A stretch of 64,000 nucleotides of DNA from Polymyxa betae (Eukaryota > Endomyxa > Phytomyxea > Plasmodiophorida > Plasmodiophoridae). A program made the translations under genes and the position numbers. The stretch is taken from contig RBZT01000672.1 of NCBI GenBank assembly GCA_003693705.1, forward strand, positions 124,001-188,000, given 5' to 3'. Positions 10,414-23,583 of the stretch are shown here, one piece after another. Under the pieces are notes generated by a model. That model was not told the DNA's origin, did not search any database, and worked only from the letters and a program-made list of their open reading frames with translations. The stretch's first letter is position 1, and each line of letters starts with the position of its first letter.

Positions 10414-12668
10414 ATGGCCGGCATTCGCTCTGATTCGGATAAAAAGCGGTCTCGTAAGGAGAAAAACGACGAGCCCAAGGTTGAGAAAGCTTCCAAGAAG
10501 CACAAATCCGATGATGCCCCCAAGAAGTCCAAGAAATCAGACAAAGAGAAGGTGAAAGCTAGTAAAAAAAAAGACGACGAAAGTGTCGTAGAAGAAGAGA
10601 CGAAGAAGCCATCCAAATCGAAGAAATCGTCTGATTCATCGAGCTCAGAGAAAGAGTCGTCCATTAGCAGCTCGTCTATTGATGCATTTCGTATCAGCCC
10701 TGTCAATAAGGCTGCGCTTACAGCTAAAGGCATCACAGGTGCCCTTCATGTTTCATTCAATGTTTCACTCTCAATTCATTTCATTATTCAGAGCTGTTCC
10801 CTATCCAGACCTCCACTTTTGACCACATCTTTGACGGCAATGACATCATCGCCCGAGCCAAAACCGGTTCCGGCAAAACGCTGGCATTCGCCCTGCCTGT
10901 CTGCGAGCGGCTGCTGGCGGATGGCAAAGCTCGGTCGAGCGGATACGGTCGCGGGCCGCGTGTGATGGTAATTGCCCCAACGCGAGAGCTTGCTAAGCAG
11001 GTGGCATCGACCTTTGAATGGGTCAGCCAGGGTCTGCAGACATTATCGGTTTATGGTGGTGCTCCATATGGCCCACAACAAGATTGCATTCGTCGAGGTG
11101 TTGACATCATTGTCGGCACGCCTGGTCGTATCAACGATTTCCTCGAGAAAAAGGCGACCCTGAAACTGGACAACCTGGATGTTGTCATTCTCGATGAGGT
11201 CAATCCATTTTCTTCGAACGTTTCTCTTTATTCTTATATCATATAGGCTGACGAAATGTTGAACGACGGATTTGCCAAGGATATTGAAGGGATTCTGTCG
11301 CATGTTGGTGACCGACCAACGCAAAAGCTCTTGTTCTCAGCTACAATCCCTACTTGGGTCGACCAGGTCGCTAAAAAGTACCTTCGACCCGACAAGGTCG
11401 TCGTCGATCTGATTCAGACTGCAATCTCCACAAACCCTGATATCAAACATTACTCGATGTCCTGCTTCTGGTCGGAGAAGCCAAAAGTGATCGGTGACTG
11501 TATTCGCGTCTACGGACAGAATGGACGAACGATTGTTTTCACGACTACCAAGAAAGAATGTAATGAAATGGTTATGGACACTCGCTTCAATGTTGACGCC
11601 CAAGTACTTCATGGAGATATCGCTCAAAGCCAGCGTGAAATCACTCTCAAGGTAACGAAATTCTCGGTTCGTCTCAAGACTATGTACTGAGATGGTTTAG
11701 GGATTCCGCGATGGGAAGTTCAAAGTTTTGGTGGCAACAGATGTTGCTGCACGAGGCCTGGACATTACTGGTGTCGACTTGGTCATTCAGTCGGAACCTC
11801 CCACGGACCATGAAACGTACGTTCATCGATCTGGTCGTACTGGACGAGCAGGCCAGAAAGGCATTTCTCTAACGCTGTATGGCCCCAAGACCGTTTTCTA
11901 TATGCAGAATATTGAAAAGAAGGTTGATATCAACTTATATTGTCCACTGCTTGTTTTCGCTAAATTTTTCTTAGGCCAAAATCAAATTCCAGATTCTGGG
12001 TTGCCCGCAGCCTCACGATATGATCAACGTTGCTTTGGATGGTGTTGCCGACCGTGTGAAACCATTACTAAAGGATGCGATTCCGGAATGCTTCTTGGAA
12101 GCTGCCCAGAAGCTCTTATCAGATGGTCGTACCCCACAGAAAGTTGTTGCTGCTTGCTTAATGGCTCAGTGTGGCTCCAATGTCTCTAATGGCGCCATTC
12201 AAGGCTGCTCTCTGCTGACCGGACAAGCTGAATTCGTTCGTGCTGTTGGATTTGTTCCTATTTTGAAAGTGACTTTCTTTAGGCAACGGTTTTGGTAAAA
12301 TCTCAATACCAGCTGTACTCTGCTTCCGGCGCGTTCTCAATCCTTCGTCGCCATCTTGATGAAAGCTTCGTTGACGGTGTCAAGAACCTTCGTCTTCTGT
12401 CAGATTCGACTGGTGCTGTTTGCGATTTACCTGCTGCGTATGTTATTTTTATCTTGTGAAAGCGCCTGACCTCCGTTACAGATGCCGACCTATCATTGAG
12501 CAATTACCTGAATCAAGCGGAATATCCTTAGCTGCCTCTCTTCCAGACTTCATCGAACGATGTGACGGTCCAACCAAGCCCATTTTCAGAGGCAGGCAGA
12601 ACGGCGATCGTAGAATGGGTGGAAACAGGAACAACTACCAGAATAGGAACACGAACCGAGGCTGGTGA
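10414..12668 (+). CDS. DDX21: Nucleolar DEAD-box RNA helicase, DDX21/DDX50 type
   Basis: ATP-dependent RNA helicase probably working in ribosome biogenesis. The N-terminus is a Lys/Glu/Ser-rich basic tail ([20 protein letters not shown]). The helicase core follows in order: Q-motif ELFPIQ, motif I AKTGSGKT, Ia [20 protein letters not shown] (split by an intron), [38 protein letters not shown]. Downstream, a domain with [20 protein letters not shown] and related blocks matches the GUCT domain of DDX21/DDX50. The tail is RGG-poor but Arg/Asn-rich ([17 protein letters not shown]). At least six introns can be placed, including 10739-10791, 11199-11246, 11652-11700, 11923-11974 and 12236-12282, all 47-53 nt. 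Start ATG at 10414; stop TGA at 12668. The plant-like or DDX50-like paralogue cannot be distinguished. Confidence 0.93.
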
Positions 12669-12756
12669 TTTATATATATCATGTTTTATATGGATAATTC
12701 CGGGTATAAATTAATCAAATTGATATGGTCTTACGATATTTCATAAATTTCTGATA

Positions 12757-14911
12757 TTAAGGTGCTGTATCATGCCAGACGAAGAACTTTCTTGATCGCA
12801 ATCTTGACATGCCGTATTTCCATGCGAAACAGAATGCGGCGATAAGCAGGAAGCTTGTTGTAGCAATGATCAATACCCAATAGGTGCGCTTTGTGTTTGG
12901 ATGCAGTGGCACGTCATCGTGTCGAAAATTTAAGCCAGAGGAGCTAATCGTGGTGGAATCCGAGCTGGGTTTGCCCTTAGATTTGGCTGCAGTAGTTTTG
13001 CTTTTTTCTGCTTTTTGTTTTTTACACGACGAAATTGATGGCGATTGTAAGAGCTTGGTCTCATCGGCCGGGGCTGTAGCCCTATCATCTTGTTTTTCGC
13101 AAGTCTTTGAAGAGGATTTCCAGGATTCCGAAGTTGCCGGCTTGGGCGGCTTGGATGAAGCCGGTCGTCTTTTGTATTTTCGAATAATTCGGTTCTTCTT
13201 GTCTAAAAAATCAGATTTAGCTTTCAAGAGAGGCATATGAAACTGGCAAACTACCATTGTTTGGTTGTCCATCAGTTTGAGAGATGCTATGCACCCATGA
13301 TGAGAATGAGGACCCGATGTTTTTTACAGCTTCCTTTACATTGCCAATAAGGTTTTCTGGGATCGGCTGACCGTTCTCATCATGTCTCTGGTGTTTAGTG
13401 AAGCGAAAACGAAAGAAGTTGGTCAAAGCATCAGTGTTTGATTCAGTGGAATCAGATGGATCAGATTCATTTTTGCCTTCATTTTTGTCTCTTGACTCAA
13501 CAGCAGGAAACGGCACGTTTTCAAGTTCCTTTGGGGATTCTTGGATCGTAGGGAGTTGAGGAGAAGGCTCGGGCTTAGGATATTTTCTCGAATTCGATCT
13601 TGTAAGTTTGCGAAGGTCTCCACATGACAATGATTTATGAAGACCTGTACTTGAACCTGTAGAACCAATAGAAAATTGGACTTGAGGGTTTGGATTTTCT
13701 AAATCGAACTCAAAATCAACGGACGTTGAAGGGGGTTGGCAGTCACGTTTCTCAGAAAGCGAAGGGAATTGAAAATTCAGATTGGAGGATAGTGGAAGTA
13801 GGAACGAAACCTGATTGGAATCGGAAGGAAGCTGGGAATCCGGCTGATCAGAAGTTGCTTGGTTGTTGGGATCTGGTAGAATTGATTGATCAGCATCATG
13901 ATCATCATCCTTAAGTTCTTCATCAGAAGTTGTTGTTGGTTCAACCTTGACTACATCAGCATCCATATCCTGACTTGAATCTAAAGAATCATCCATATCC
14001 TGGCTCGAATTTGAAGAATCATCCATATCCTGGCTTGAATCTATAAAATTATCCATATCCTGGTCTGAATCCATAGATTCAGAAGCCTGATAAAAATGAA
14101 GATTATCCGATATAGTTGATAGATCCGCAGAAAAGAACTTCGACACAGTCACTTTGCTTCTTCCAGAAGACACCGGAGCGGATCTTTGCTCAGCAAAAAT
14201 TGGATTTTGATGGGGATCTTCATTGGGAGAGTAGAACGCTAAAGTTTTTCTATTTTTTCGACTCGGAATGTCAAAGGTACCAAACTCACTGGGTCCCAAA
14301 CTATGGAAAGGATAAGGATATTGGAGACTTCAATATGCAAACCAAAAACCTCGTAGTGTCTGAAGATGAAGATGCTGAGAAAGGTGAACATTCATTGGTA
14401 TCGCAATTGATCTGTGATGATGCTTCTCCTGCATTCTCAGTGTTTTTCAAATTGCTGCCTGTTTCGGCAATAACGACTAAACGACTTAACACTATGATGA
14501 GGTAGATTTATTGCAACTTACAGTTGATATTCGAATCCGCATATATGCGCTTGCGGTTGAGATGCACTATCTCCGAATCATTGTATGAAGAAGAAGCTTG
14601 ACCATCATCGGATTGGTTAGAATCCTCAGATAACAAACGGATTTGAGATGCTTTTACATCTGTTGGGAATCAATGCTTGCTCTGGATATCGGAAACCCCT
14701 GGTTACCTGTCGAACCCAGTGAAATTGGTGGAAAATCACCGTTATTGAGAGTCTATCGAGTTTTGAATAAAGAGCAATGCTACCGGACTACAAGACTCAC
14801 CTTACAGTAACCTTGTCCAGGATCCTCAGAGGCAGCAACGCTAATCTGATGGACATAAAAATAGGCGAGACAAATGGTCATGAAGTGATCGCACGACAAG
14901 AGAGTCCCCAT
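12757..14911 (-). CDS. Predicted type I membrane protein of unknown function with a long acidic region
   Basis: I do not recognise the family. From the ATG at 14911 the protein begins with a signal-peptide-like stretch (FMTICLAYFYVHQISVAA), then a Ser/Asp/Glu-rich presumed lumenal region. That region holds four copies of a ten-residue unit of the form DSSQDMDDSS, and further on NPQVQFSIGSTGSS, FFRFRFTKHQRHDENGQPI and a Lys/Ser-rich segment. One strong transmembrane helix (YWVLIIATTSFLLIAAFCFAWKYG) lies near the end and a short basic tail ends at TAA 12759-12757. Five introns of 45-52 nt restore one continuous frame, which supports the model. The single-pass topology with the lumen N-terminal is inference. 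Confidence 0.6.
13961..14080. repeat. Four tandem 30-bp coding repeats
   Basis: The core ATCCATATCCTG recurs exactly every 30 bases at 13961, 13991, 14021 and 14051. It lies inside the membrane-protein gene on the minus strand and encodes a ten-residue acidic unit with the core SQDMDD or DQDMDN. The unit length keeps the reading frame. Confidence 0.9.
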
Positions 14912-15367
14912 GACGGAAACTGACTTCGGCAATAATATGACCAACGAGGCAATGTTGTACCAAAGCAGCGCGACCACTCAATGTCAAGGATCGGTTCAGT
15001 TTGAGATGAGGGAGACCTCTATAACCTTATCGTGGTCGAGTATGTCATAAGGGCCTTGGCTGCTGCGCTATTGCGCGTAAGTAAGCATTGGCGAAAAATT
15101 TATTTATATCGGCTTCCGTGACTGGGATAGCGGCAGCACCCAATGCGTGTTGCATGTCATGCATCTTGCAAAACCAAGAGGCAAGCTACAGCAGAATGTT
15201 TTGTAAATGAGTGCAGATGAATCATGATGCTATGTGATCGTGACACTCATTCATTGATTACGAGAGGCGAAGAATTGTGTGTTTTGAATGTGACTGGTAT
15301 ATCATATATTAAGAAAGATTAAAATTGAGAGATAAAATAAAATCAATTGGCAAATATTTTTCTAAAT
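14912..15367. other. Intergenic, AT-rich
   Basis: This lies between the cohesin-subunit stop and the start of the membrane-protein gene. It is AT-rich towards 15300-15370. I see no open frame of note, RNA gene or repeat. Confidence 0.5.
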
Positions 15368-18300
15368 TTATAATCCGGAGCGATTACTTTGGATCTCATC
15401 GTGTTCTTCAATTTGAAGTTGATCGGGTTCCCCATCTGCACTTTCTAGAACGGGCACGATACCATCATTCCCATCGTCCTTTCAGCATAATCATTCTCTA
15501 TTAGACATTACAATAAAATAGACCTACCAGTGCCTTGACAGAGGTAGCAGATCCTGACGGTAACTTCTTCGAGAGCAACTAACGAAAATTAATCCAAAGT
15601 GCAATTTCATCGTCAGCACGCACCTGATTGAATTCCTCTAATTCTTTCAGAATCTAAACAATTTTAATGGTTATCAAGGTTTAGCAGAACGTATCTTACA
15701 CTCTCGTCACGATGTGACTGAGTAATGGAATGGATGTGATTCGAGACAGATCTCAGCATGGACGTAGAACAGCGGTGGACGAATGGATGTAAAGCTGGTA
15801 AGAAACCGACATCGACATCCCCATCTACAACTCTGTCGATTCCGCCAGTAATAATCACATCAAAGTGAGAGTCCGATGTTACTGAGACTCCATAGGACAT
15901 CGCCATCCGACGAGACAAAAACTAAAAAGAAAAATCAGATGTGGTCGTAGAAATAGCACAACGAACAGATGCATCTTTGATTCCTTTGTCTTTTAACAGC
16001 AATACTAATGCTTCCAGGATGGCCTAACAAAGCTCACAAAGAGTCCAATCATTTATATTTTGAAAAGAATACCGAGGCAAGAACCTGGCTATTTCGTGTA
16101 CGCAAATACGCAACAACACCTTTCACAATTTGATGGAAACGATCATCGAGGTCAGGGTCGATGCTGATACAAAGCAAAGAGGCACAGATGGATATATGTT
16201 CAGGACAAAAAGCACAGACAACTCGGGCCTATAACAGTATTCAGTTCACCGTAAACAGTGATGATTAATCTCCACATACACCGGCTTTCACGGTTTCCAA
16301 GCAATCTGAATGATTGGCAATATAGTCGCGCATCGAATGGAACAGATCATCATTCAGGCAGAAGCGAATCTGCGGATTGTTTAGAGCAACGACACTTACA
16401 TCCGCAGTAACGCTGGCAGCCAGAGAAGAAAGCCGTTCCGAGCTTGAAGAGAACAACGATTTCAAAATATTTAACAATCTTGACACACGTTTTTGAACAG
16501 CATTGGAATCTAACAGAAGCGCGGTAAGGACGGAGTGACATTAGTTGCATTTCATACCAAGCTGGTGCGAAAGGCCCCATAAAAGGACTGAGTGAGAGAT
16601 CTTAACGAGATTTTCCACCATGTTGACAGCAACATCGGAAAGCTCAAAATCATCGGAAGCCCTCAACAATTCAATTAAAGTTTCATCAAAAACTTCAGAC
16701 TCTTGCAACAACGGACAATAAATCTGAAATGACTTGTCTTAGCTTAGAGTATAGAAAGTGAGAATGACCAACCTGTTGCGAAATGCAGCGAATACGGAAC
16801 AAGGAAGCAAGAGCGATTAAGCTTGATTGCTCTGAAAAATACTCCTGGAAACACGTTAAAACAATTCGCTTGTCAGAATACAGGCATCCTACAGAAATTT
16901 CAAGTTGCTGTAAAGATTGCAGAAATTCAGCTACAGCCTGGTGAAGATCGCGCTCAACTTCTGAATCACAATTGGATACTGACGACAATGCAGCAGCAAC
17001 TGCTTGTAAATGAACGGGATTGGTTTCGCGCTTGATGAACGCGAGAAGAGCGCCCCCCACATCAGGGCATAAACTGATATTATTAGTAGTGTTCTTATCC
17101 TGTCCTTTCTTGGCAACGAGAGAAATCAGTTTGGCAAGGCAGCAGAACATTTCCTAGATTTAACAGTCATCAAATGGCAAGCTTTAACACGATAATTCAT
17201 CATACAGGTTCTGCTTGAAATTGTTTCAATAATACAAGAAACTCGGGCTCAGAAATCAACCTGATAAAGGAGTCCAGAACAGAAGATCTGGTGGTTAGTT
17301 GATTTTTCGACTGACGAGAATGAGAATTCTAAAGAAAAATGTTACATGCGATGGCGGGCAAATAGCAGTTGCCGCAGTACCTGATTAGTAGAAGCGTACT
17401 CACAACAAGACAGCATCAATTGAGCAACGAAATGAGAGAACGAGTTTTCCCCCTGTACCAAGAGAATCAGTAACAGCATCCGAGACAGAATGCAGACGGT
17501 GCCTTGGTATTGGGAGATCGCATATCTGCACTGTTCTTAAGAGCATCAACAAGAGCTTCGAGATCCCGAATGCAGGGCAATTTGAAGAAGAACAATTCGA
17601 CCAGAATGGAAACTAAGAAAGAATGTGAACCCTCCTTGGGTGCGGCTTCCGAATATCTAAAAGGGGTGTTTAAAGAAAGGTCCGATTTGAGTCTGAACAA
17701 GTACATTGTGAAAAGTTGCTCAATATCGGCTTGCAGCGATGCTTTTGAAGATGAATCAAGACCTTCAGGATTGAAAGAATCCTCAAACACGTAATTGGCA
17801 GCAGCTTCACGAATAATTCGCGACTTATCCCAAAGCAGGGGAGCGACCTGAATGAGAAAATATTGAAAAGCTGTATCGCGTCCAGATCGCAAACGTACAT
17901 CACCAAATGATTCTAAATTTTGAAGGACATCTTCGTGGACAAGAAGCGTTGAACAAGTTTCAATGGCGGACGCTCCAACCTGAAGAATCCAATAAACGAT
18001 CTGTTATGAATGACAGAATGTCGTACTGTCTCATCAACGTCATTATGCATCTCAATGATGCGTTGAACGAAGCGGTTTAGAAACGAGGTCATTTTAGGTC
18101 GGACCGAATCAGATTTTACAAGGGATTCAACAGAGCGAATCGCCAAAATTCGAACCTGATCAAACGAGTTTAATGCTGCGAAACGTTTTAGAAAAAAGTA
18201 TGTACAGAGGCATACGAGCTGTTCAACGCCCATCCGATGTATTTGAAGTACGCATCAGAGGCGAAAGAATCGGATGCCAGTATCCAGTCACGAAGTGATT

Positions 18301-19683
18301 CAATACAGCGTTCACGGACAGCGGCAAAGATGTCACGATAACGGGGCACAAATATTCTGGCAATCGTATAAGGAATTGGCTTCAAATGAAAACGGAACTA
18401 ACTCTTGAAAAATGGCGCTAATATGCTGATCAATTGTATCTAAGTTGCTTTGAAATTCAGCTTTATCTCCTTCCATCTGTGCTACTGCTTTTGCCGGACG
18501 CTTGGATTTCTGTTGCAGTGACTTTTGAATGGATGAAAGTTGTGTCTGACGTCAGGATTCAGAACAGCTAAAAGAAATCGGATATCAACAAACATGGATT
18601 TTCCGACGGGCGACAATGAGAGCATCTAAGACAGCAAAGGAAAAAGTGCACGCAACCAGCCGAATTGTTCTACAAGCAATTTGATATCGCAACCGAAATA
18701 AAAACGCAGCTGTACCTGAGACTGTTCTGTGATAAAGTCGTTGCCCATTCGATTGTACGGGCGATGATATCAGATTCGTATATAACAGCGGGGGACATTA
18801 GCTCGACCCAGAGATTGACCCAGATCTTTAGTCTGGTTTCGAACCGTTTAACAGCCGTCTGCAAAGGCGTTGAAACAGGAATCCGAGCCCTAGAATGAAC
18901 AAACTTTGTTGGGGTTTAATAAACCAAGCGTTGCACTTGCTTCTTCGATAGAAGCCTGAAATGGTTTTAGAAAGGCAGGATCATTCAGATCATCGTTAAT
19001 TTTCGAAGTTGGGAACGAGAGCGTGGATCCTGCCATCTGAGTAAAATTCTCAATAAGACTAAGCAAGGCATGATGAAATGAAGTACATGTAAAACGAAAG
19101 ACATAATCGAGGCGATGGCGCTATCACTGTCGTCGGCAAATAAGTGGTTCCAGTTCTCAACACACTTTTTGAGGTCCGATTTCTTCTTGGAAGCATCAAG
19201 AACGTCAGCTGCAATATGCTTAACCATGTATAAAGTATCAAATATTGAACATGAACAGATACCAATAATTCGAATCTGGTTTCTACAAGCATCGTCATCC
19301 GCAAGAATTGCTGAAGAAGTGACAGTCTCGGCATTGAAACTTTGTCGAGACCCTGTACGTAGTGGGGTCTTCTTACGAACAGAGCTAATGCGTTTTGTCA
19401 AAGGAGTCACCAAAAGCTTAGCTCGCTTTCTTGGAGTACGTAGGGCAGTTCTGGGCCTCGTGGTAATGTCCTCGCCAGCCGATGAACACGAAGCACGATC
19501 CTCGTCTTCCTCAGACGACTCAAGCTCAGAGAGTTCTTCCTCGGAATCATTTCTGTAACTCAGTAAGCAACCGGATTATCGGGAAATGTGAACAGGTGGA
19601 AATCATGGCTAATAAACGACGTACATGATGGGAGCACGTTCAATACGAGTACGAGAGCTGCGACGAGGTGTGACCGTCGTCAT
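15368..19683 (-). CDS. Cohesin subunit STAG/SA/Scc3
   Basis: HEAT-repeat subunit that clamps onto the kleisin of the cohesin ring and is needed for sister-chromatid cohesion and chromatin loading. The diagnostic stromalin-conserved block is clear: VPRYRDIFAAVRERCIESL, then FASDAYFKYIGWALN, followed by FAALNSFDQVRILAIRSVES and TSFLNRFVQRIIEMHNDVDE. Further helical repeats follow, for example APLLWDKSRIIREAAANYVF. The N-terminus, from the ATG at 19683, is basic (TPRRSSRTRIERAP). It joins through a GTACGT donor to an acidic serine run (SEEELSELESSEEDED) and then a Lys/Arg-rich stretch, as in other Scc3 proteins. The C-terminus is acidic and stops with TAA at 15370-15368. Many short introns are present; internal boundaries are approximate. 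Confidence 0.85.
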
Positions 19684-20218
19684 GAGGCGTATCTGATGCC
19701 AAATAGAAAGGTGACAATAATTGATATGGAGAGATACAGGAGGGTGTGGGTCCCTGGATGGAATAAGAACGCAGTCCAGCCTAATCAAGGGAGTAACGAA
19801 TTACCGAGGATCACTCTTGACAGACCATCAACGGCTTTTTATACATCACGCATTGAATTTCGGCGGCAATCGTTCCAGTGCTTAATTAACATTTGGCTCG
19901 CCCATTTATCAGCAAGATTTCGTTTACCTATACATCTTATCAATTAAAAAAAATTGCAGAAAGACGATTACTTCGTATCCGCAGAGACACTGTTGAAGAA
20001 TCCATACTCGACAACTGGGACCACATTCTGCATGGTTGCTTCGAGTAACGAATGCGTTCTGTCATTTGGCTTGCTTGGAAACTAATCGCTTGAAAGATTA
20101 AATAATAACAATTGACTGTATATCGGGGTGGCGGCCGCGCTAGTATCATTACTTTTACAGTCATGCGTCGCCGTCGGTGATAGCCTTTGTATGGTGAGAG
20201 AATCTGTAAGCGTTTACA
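19684..20218. promoter_or_regulatory. Divergent intergenic region between STAG and EXOC3
   Basis: 535 bases between two genes transcribed in opposite directions, presumably holding both promoters. No gene, RNA or repeat is recognised. Confidence 0.45.
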
Positions 20219-23200
20219 ATGACGACGACGACGCCTCTTCCAGGTGCCAATGAATCGGAATTCATTGCTGAATGCAAACGCATGGCTTGTTCCTTGGTCA
20301 TGTCGCTTTGCGACACTCCAGAGTCGCTTACGTATTGCGGCTGTGTTCTGCATCGAAATTGCAGCTTATTATGTATAGGCGTCTGGATTCGATTCGTGAA
20401 TCGATCTATTCGAAAGCACAAGTAAATATTTTATGCACTCAAAGCGATAGGTTTCAATAAAGTTTTATTTTAGGTTGCAGCAAGTCGCTTACGATCGATG
20501 CAAACCACTCAGATCGATGACATGCGGTGGTCTCATCATTTATTGGAGCAAAGTACTAACAACGTTTCTCTCATACAAGGAAGCATGTCGAAGATTGTAG
20601 AAATGTGTGGACAGACACATTCCTTGTTGCAACCAGCCTATAATGACATAAGACGAGTAATTCTTCCATTGTAGAATGAAGCTATAACTCAGATTCTGGC
20701 CGATAGGTGGGAATTGCAAGACGCCATCTACGAACCATTACAAAATTGACGGATTTGTTCACTTCTATCCCTGAAAGAGCGCGAGCTCTGGAAGAACAAG
20801 TCAACAATGAGGATTCTGCTTTAAAGCGAGTCTATATTCAGGTTCGACAACTTGTGAATTTACGCGATAAAGCTATCAAGGAGACGAAGAAGTACCAGAA
20901 TGATGCCAGGTGGGTATCCATTGCTGCAAATGCCCCAATAACATTTTATATCTCTCAGATCGGGTGACCGTGTTCTACATCATTTCGACTCGTTATCTGT
21001 TGTCATTTCTGCTTTAGAGAAACGCATCTGGAACAATATAGCTGATACGTTCGATCTTGCTGAAGGCGATTCTGTAAGTTCTCGGTTATGAAAAAGATGG
21101 CATTCAATCTGACGAACGCAGGCCACTTTGATTAAAACACTTGAAATCATCGAGATGGAGGATTATGAAGTCGAGAAAGGATACAACCGAAATCTCTTTG
21201 CGTCATCTAACATGTTTTCCATGATGCAGGTAAACTGTGTAATCAGTCAACATTCCTCTTAACCAAACCTTTTCAATAGCGCTGTCTAAATGTGTTAGAA
21301 GAATCTATCGGCAAACGGTTTTCATCTGAATTCAAAGATGATGTCCCAGACAAAAGTGAGTTTAACTGGATAATGCCTGGCTGTTGGTATAGAGACTGAT
21401 ATGAACCTTTTTATAGCTTTAAGGATGAACAGCATTCTGGACGTCGGAAGAAAGCTAATCGACGATCTTTACTTTGTCCAAAGTTACGTCGCAGATTGCT
21501 TTCCTGAAAAATACAACATCTTCGGATTCTACGAATCCCGATATCAAAAATGGCTGTTCGTGCATCGTGTTTCTGATTGGGCTTCGTTTTTCAAACCTCT
21601 ATGAAGGTATTCAAGGCTGCTTCTTTGCATCATCGATGTTGACAAAATTCCGCCCGGCGATATTCTGAACTGCATTCGATGGATACAGGTAATTACTTTT
21701 TATAAGGTTTACCCTAATCAATAGAAACCTTATCTAGGATTACAATGATTCAATGACCGCCCTTGGGGTCGACACCAGTAGCGAATCGTCTTCTGCTGCA
21801 ATGCTTAACGAACACATTCCCAATTTGATTGAGGTTCTCTTTTTTATTCTGTAATGCTTTAGCATCTAATAGCTATTTGTAGACATACATGAAAGTTGTC
21901 AGCAAAACGCTTGCTGAATGGGTTCAGAAGATCATGTTTTCAGACTGGAAGTCAGAGCCTTCTCAAGATGGTTCTGGTCGTTGGGTAACAGCGATTGATG
22001 CAATGTTTTTCACCTGATATGAAATTGTAGACTACGACCGCACCTCAAGATTTATTTGTAATCCTGAATCAGCAAATCGATCTTGCCATCAAGCGAGAAC
22101 TGAAAGGAGAGCCATTTTTCAACGTGTCCTTGATGTGTTTTGATGTATTGAAAGAATTTCAAAGCCTTCAAGTACGAGTCGTTTGCTGTGAACAGCGTAT
22201 GCTATCCTGATATTTTAAAAATAGGTGCAATCGCTGCAGTCTCAAGGCATAACGATGTCCGATACATTTTTAATTGCAATCATCAACAACTGCCAGCAAT
22301 GCAGCGAGAATAGCGAACAAATGAAGGATCGGTGTCTCGAATATCTGCAAGCGGAGATAGAAGGCACTGATATGGAAGGTATCTCGGTTCCAAATCCCAG
22401 AGCAATATTGACTTATAATTCAGATAAATTGAACGATAAAGTGGAAGACATATTAACGGGCTTTGCTCAAGTCAGCACAGTTGCAGTGAAAGTGGTTGCT
22501 GAGCAGATTGTCAAATGTTTCAAGGATAAGGTAAATTCGTTAAAAACTTCTGTTTGAAGTCGCATAATTCCATACAGGTATTCCCGGAAATGTTCTCACC
22601 AGCATGGTTTTCATCTCGGGATGGCGATTTCGGAGCAAAGATTACTGCTACGTTTTCTGATTATTTCGCTGACTATGAGACTTGGATCGGGGATGAATTC
22701 TTCTTCTCGAAATTGATTCAGGTGCGGTGTTCGAATCGTTTTAGCAACAGCTTATCTTTCACGGGATAGGAATCTTTGCAGCTGTTTACTCGAGCGTATT
22801 GTGAGTCATTGATAGCTTCAAACATGAGTACCAAGAAAAAAGGTTCGCTTCGTCTGTCAATGCAAATTACGCCTACAAATCGATTTAGATTTTCTTGCGA
22901 AACTGCATGCAGATTATGATGTCATACATGATTGGTATGTGGGAGACACTATTTCCGCCTATGTGCCGCCCCAGGTTGCCGAAAAACAAATTGAGCAACT
23001 TGAGAAAGCGACCGGTACCTTAGACACGTAAGCTTTCATTGGCATAAATACTTTTCTGTCTGTGATTACTGTCAATAGCGAAGACACATGGATTCCATTA
23101 TGTTTCGATTCGATCTATACGATTTTTGGACCGGATCGTGGTGTCGCTTTGAAAGCTTTACTGATCATGAGAAGCGATTTGTCATCTTCACAGATCAGCC

Positions 23201-23418
23201 AGGTAGGACTGCGTCTATTGCACCTGTTATTGTTCTAAGGGATAATCTAAACAGCTGTGTCAAAAATACCAAGAAAAGTATGCTACCGGTGCAGCTCAAC
23301 CTACAACTGATAATGTTAATACCTCAGAACAGGTATGTCTTCTACAAATTTAGTTGTTATTTGTCCTTATTCGATTCAGAAACGATCTGGTTTTTGGGGG
23401 TTCAACAAAGCCAACTAA
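20219..23418 (+). CDS. EXOC3: Exocyst complex component 3 (Sec6)
   Basis: Subunit of the octameric exocyst that tethers secretory vesicles to the plasma membrane. The N-terminal coiled coil reads through a 47-nt intron from PESLT into RLDSIRESIYSKAQVAASRL, then continues as LTDLFTSIPERARALEEQVN. The middle and C-terminal part aligns by eye with Sec6: LIDDLYFVQSYVADCFP, VSKTLAEWVQKIMFSDW, APQDLFVILNQQIDLA, the family motif FLIAIINNCQQCSE, then VFPEMFSPAWF and FFADYETWI-like helices. About a dozen introns of 45-60 nt are needed. The start ATG at 20219 gives MTTTTPLPGANESEF. The stop is TAA 23416-23418 after KRSGFWGFNKAN. The match rests on several separate blocks, so the assignment is secure. 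Confidence 0.87.
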
Positions 23419-23421
23419 CAT

Positions 23422-23459
23422 AACCACCAACACATTGTGTAACCACCAACACATTGTGT
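23422..23459. repeat. Perfect 2 x 19-bp tandem repeat just after the EXOC3 stop
   Basis: AACCACCAACACATTGTGT occurs twice head to tail at 23422-23440 and 23441-23459, starting four bases after the EXOC3 stop codon and therefore inside its 3' untranslated region. Within each unit, CACA and TGTG can pair as a small hairpin. Confidence 0.95.
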
Positions 23460-23583
23460 TCAATAAATATAAACTCGCTTATTTATCTGAACTCGCAATC
23501 TTAATTACGGGTTGCTAGTTCGACTTTCTAAGCCCAGCATTCCAGCTAAACAGCAGGTCACACCAAATTTTGTATCGTGGGTC

